Source: Firmicutes bacterium UBA1764
GTDB taxonomy: Bacteria; Bacillota; Clostridia; Peptostreptococcales; Anaerovoracaceae
Assembly: GCA_002315535.1 (NCBI GenBank)
Contig: DCHA01000045.1
Location: forward strand, 1 to 7,262
Length of the DNA stretch: 7,262 nt
Reading direction: 5' to 3'
Below are positions 5,424 to 7,262 of this stretch, piece after piece (position 1 is the first letter of the stretch; each line of letters begins with the position of its first letter). The position numbers and the translations under genes are program-made. Below the pieces are notes generated by a model. The model was not told where the DNA came from. It saw nothing but the letters and a program-made list of their open reading frames with translations, and made no database searches.

Positions 5424-6596
5424 ATGGGTTTTACAGCTGACGAAAGAAATCAATTCATAAAGAAATGCAAGGACACTTTGCAGACGGGATCCGGACTTGA
5501 AGGCCTGCTTCAACAACTGTTCAGAGAAGATCTGACCGAAAGGGCAGATGAAAACGAGTTTGTCGAAATAATCAGCAGTCTGTTTCCTGCTCCGGCAGAT
5601 GACTTTGCTGAGATGCTAAAAGAGACCACAGGCATCAAAGTGAAAAGCATTTCGCGCGGCGAAAAGGATCAGCGTGCAGAGCTGTCCAAGCAGGCACTTG
5701 AAGCATATGTCAGAGGTCTTTACCTTCAGAACAAATCTGTTTCGAAAATTTACAAAGCAGTTAGCACCGGCGAGCTCACAAATGACGATATCGAATCCGT
5801 TTCCACAACAAGAGACGGACTTACAGTTTTGCTGGACATTTATGGAGATGAATTCACAGACCAAAGCAACCTTGACATCGTAAAAATGGCAAGCGGCAAG
5901 GGCCTTAACCCAAAGGATCCAAATTACGCAGACTACAAACAGCAGATGTTTGCAAACGCAGTCAACATCAAGCTCAGAGAATTCCTGAGCTACGATTTCT
6001 CCAAGGCTATCTCATACACAGACGAAGAGCTTGTTGAAAAGTGGCCGGAGATCCAGAGCTATTTTGGCAAGCTTGCGATCATTAAATCCGAACTCAACCA
6101 GCGCCTCAGAAACAATCCTTACCTTGACACTCAGCTCGCGCTTGATTGTCTGAAAAAGGAGGAATTGTATTTCCCGAATTACATGATGCTTTCCGGCAGA
6201 ATGCGTGCCATCGCAAATCCGTATTATTCACAGGCAAGAAACGAGGATTTCCTCGACCTAGATGATAATCGCTTTGAGCTTATAAATGATTCTGCGTTTA
6301 ATATGAACTTAAACATGCAGGCCTATTTTACTGAGCTTGCTACTGCAAAAGCCGGCCTCGCAACATCGCTTATGGCGATGGCAAAAGACAAGTTGCAGCG
6401 TGAATTCAATTTGCAAAGTGCCGGAGAGCTTCGCTTCTTCGATCAAGACGGAAATCTCCTGGACGATTTTTCCATTAGAAATCCTGTGATAAAGAATCAG
6501 CCGATTTTCGCCTGCTATCTTTCGCGCGTAGATAAAATGGTCCCCATTACCATTAATTCAAAACAGCTTGAAGGTCTCTGTATTAAAAAAGAATAA
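5424..6596 (+). CDS. Unrecognised helical protein, first module of a possible repeat-module protein
   Basis: I do not recognise a family. The 390-residue product has no signal peptide, no membrane segment and no cysteine or metal motif. It is rich in Leu, Asp, Glu and Lys with helix-like spacing, so probably cytoplasmic and mostly alpha-helical. A head of about 60 residues (LEGLLQQLFREDL, VEIISSLFP) precedes a module running from FAEMLKETTG (61-70) through YTDEELVEKWPEIQ (198-211) to a C-terminal region with FFDQDGNLLDDF (338-349). The start is ATG 5424, with AAGGAG at 5411-5416, 7 nt upstream, and a good promoter. The stop at 6594-6596 comes directly after AAA AAA GAA; coding sequence then continues in the +1 frame with a second copy of the module. 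The natural protein may therefore be longer than this frame. Confidence 0.75.
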   Translation: MGFTADERNQFIKKCKDTLQTGSGLEGLLQQLFREDLTERADENEFVEIISSLFPAPADDFAEMLKETTGIKVKSISRGEKDQRAELSKQALEAYVRGLYLQNKSVSKIYKAVSTGELTNDDIESVSTTRDGLTVLLDIYGDEFTDQSNLDIVKMASGKGLNPKDPNYADYKQQMFANAVNIKLREFLSYDFSKAISYTDEELVEKWPEIQSYFGKLAIIKSELNQRLRNNPYLDTQLALDCLKKEELYFPNYMMLSGRMRAIANPYYSQARNEDFLDLDDNRFELINDSAFNMNLNMQAYFTELATAKAGLATSLMAMAKDKLQREFNLQSAGELRFFDQDGNLLDDFSIRNPVIKNQPIFACYLSRVDKMVPITINSKQLEGLCIKKE

Positions 6597-7262
6597 CCCG
6601 CAAGCAAGCAATCTTCCGATTGCGCTGGCAACTGCACAGGAAGAGGCCCAAAGGACCAATCTCATGCTTGACGAGTATTTCCATACCACCGGAGTTAACT
6701 TTGTCGAAGGCGAGACCAGTATTGCAAATGAGAATGCAAAAAAGAATCTGGACTCGACTGCGATAAGAAAGCAGATAATTGATTTCTACGAGGATGATAA
6801 GATCGGTCTTAACAAGATTGAGTTTATTAACATGTTTAAGAATGCGGGGCTTGATCCGAAAATTATCAGTGAGGATGAAACAAACGCAAGAAAGGCTCTC
6901 ACCAAAGCCGCACATGAAATAAACTTTGACGCTATGCTCGAGCGCGGCAAAAACTTTACGATTAAAAATCATGGCTCCATCCCCGGAATAAATACACGTA
7001 CCTTCGATGCAGTCATGCTGAAGTGGTCCGGAGATTCCCTTGAATATAACACACAGTTTATCGAGAAATTCAATGCTCCAAATGCAGACCGCAGCGCTCT
7101 TGTAAAGGAAGCCTTCGAGCGTCATCTTAAGAACGAAGCCCTGTTTGATAAAGCATTGACCGACGAAGAGCTGGTTCAAAACTGGAAAGCAATCCAGGAG
7201 ACCGGAGTTGCCATCGGAATGGAGTACGAGGGCTTTTGCTCCTGCTTTGATGCGATGGGCGT
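6589..7262 (+). CDS. Continuation in the +1 frame: diverged second copy of the module, partial
   Basis: From just before the upstream stop to the window edge, the frame beginning at 6589 stays open for 224 codons with codon use like the gene before it. It encodes a related module: HTTGVNF aligns with ETTGIKV of the first copy, and FDKALTDEELVQNWKAIQ aligns with FSKAISYTDEELVEKWPEIQ. Corresponding points lie 353-380 residues apart, the second copy having about 27 extra residues between them. The frame is open from 6532 (after TAG 6529-6531). There is no ATG near the junction; TTG 6568 lacks a ribosome binding site, while ATG 6664 has AAAGGA 8 nt upstream but lies inside sequence that already looks coding. 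Removing one A from the A6 run at 6585-6590 would fuse both parts. The 3' end is outside the window. Confidence 0.7.

Noticed and set aside
6584..6593. A AAA AAG slippery heptamer suggesting programmed -1 frameshifting
   Set aside because: The continuing coding frame is +1, not -1; the -1 frame does not match the module and closes within about 180 bp.
6583..7179. Long minus-strand open frame of 198 codons
   Set aside because: It is opposite the better-supported plus-strand module sequence, which shows repeat similarity to the upstream gene; the minus frame has no recognisable content or start signals.

Overview
The window looks like chromosomal DNA of an anaerobic, low-to-middle GC Firmicute of the clostridial type. 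The evidence is the rpmI-rplT pair, a Gram-positive LexA with GAAC-N4-GTTC-like boxes, AGGAGG ribosome binding sites, and a radical SAM maturase beside a cysteine-rich target. The species cannot be named from this sequence.

Left part (1-1442), read rightward: ribosomal proteins L35 (rpmI) and L20 (rplT), a strong terminator, then a YlmD/PgeF-family Zn-dependent purine nucleoside phosphorylase (multicopper-oxidase-like, 'laccase domain') and two hairpins that separate it from the convergent genes.

Middle part (1443-4180), read leftward: a two-gene operon. The promoter-proximal gene encodes a radical SAM protein of 461 aa with a CxxxCxxC cluster and a reduced SPASM/twitch-like C-terminus. Its stop overlaps the start of the second gene in TAATG. 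The second gene encodes a secreted-then-anchored protein: signal peptide, external domain, one membrane helix, a cytoplasmic zinc ribbon, and a final tail of alternating Cys-Ala between Gly-rich stretches. The simplest reading is an enzyme-substrate pair in which the radical SAM protein modifies the Cys tail. The chemistry and purpose are unknown.

lexA (4306-4932) is divergent from this operon. Its promoter -35 is overlapped by one of two abutting SOS-type boxes, so autoregulation is well supported. A terminator follows it.

The 440 bp between the lexA terminator and the next gene hold an unusual array. A short motif (ACAGTT / AACTGTT) recurs about 13 times with fixed geometry. Three sites per unit are spaced 27, 24 and 32 bp apart, and the unit repeats every 83 bp (about eight helical turns) although the DNA between the sites is not conserved. 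The first two sites of each unit are inverted repeats that keep pairing through compensatory changes. The last site of the array forms a palindrome on the -35 of the promoter for the next gene.

That gene (5424 onward) encodes an unrecognised, apparently cytoplasmic helical protein. Its frame closes at 6596, just after a run of six A, but coding sequence continues at once in the +1 frame to the end of the window. The continuation carries a second, diverged copy of the first module. This is either a large repeat-module protein broken by a one-base indel (real or an assembly error), or two adjacent paralogues.
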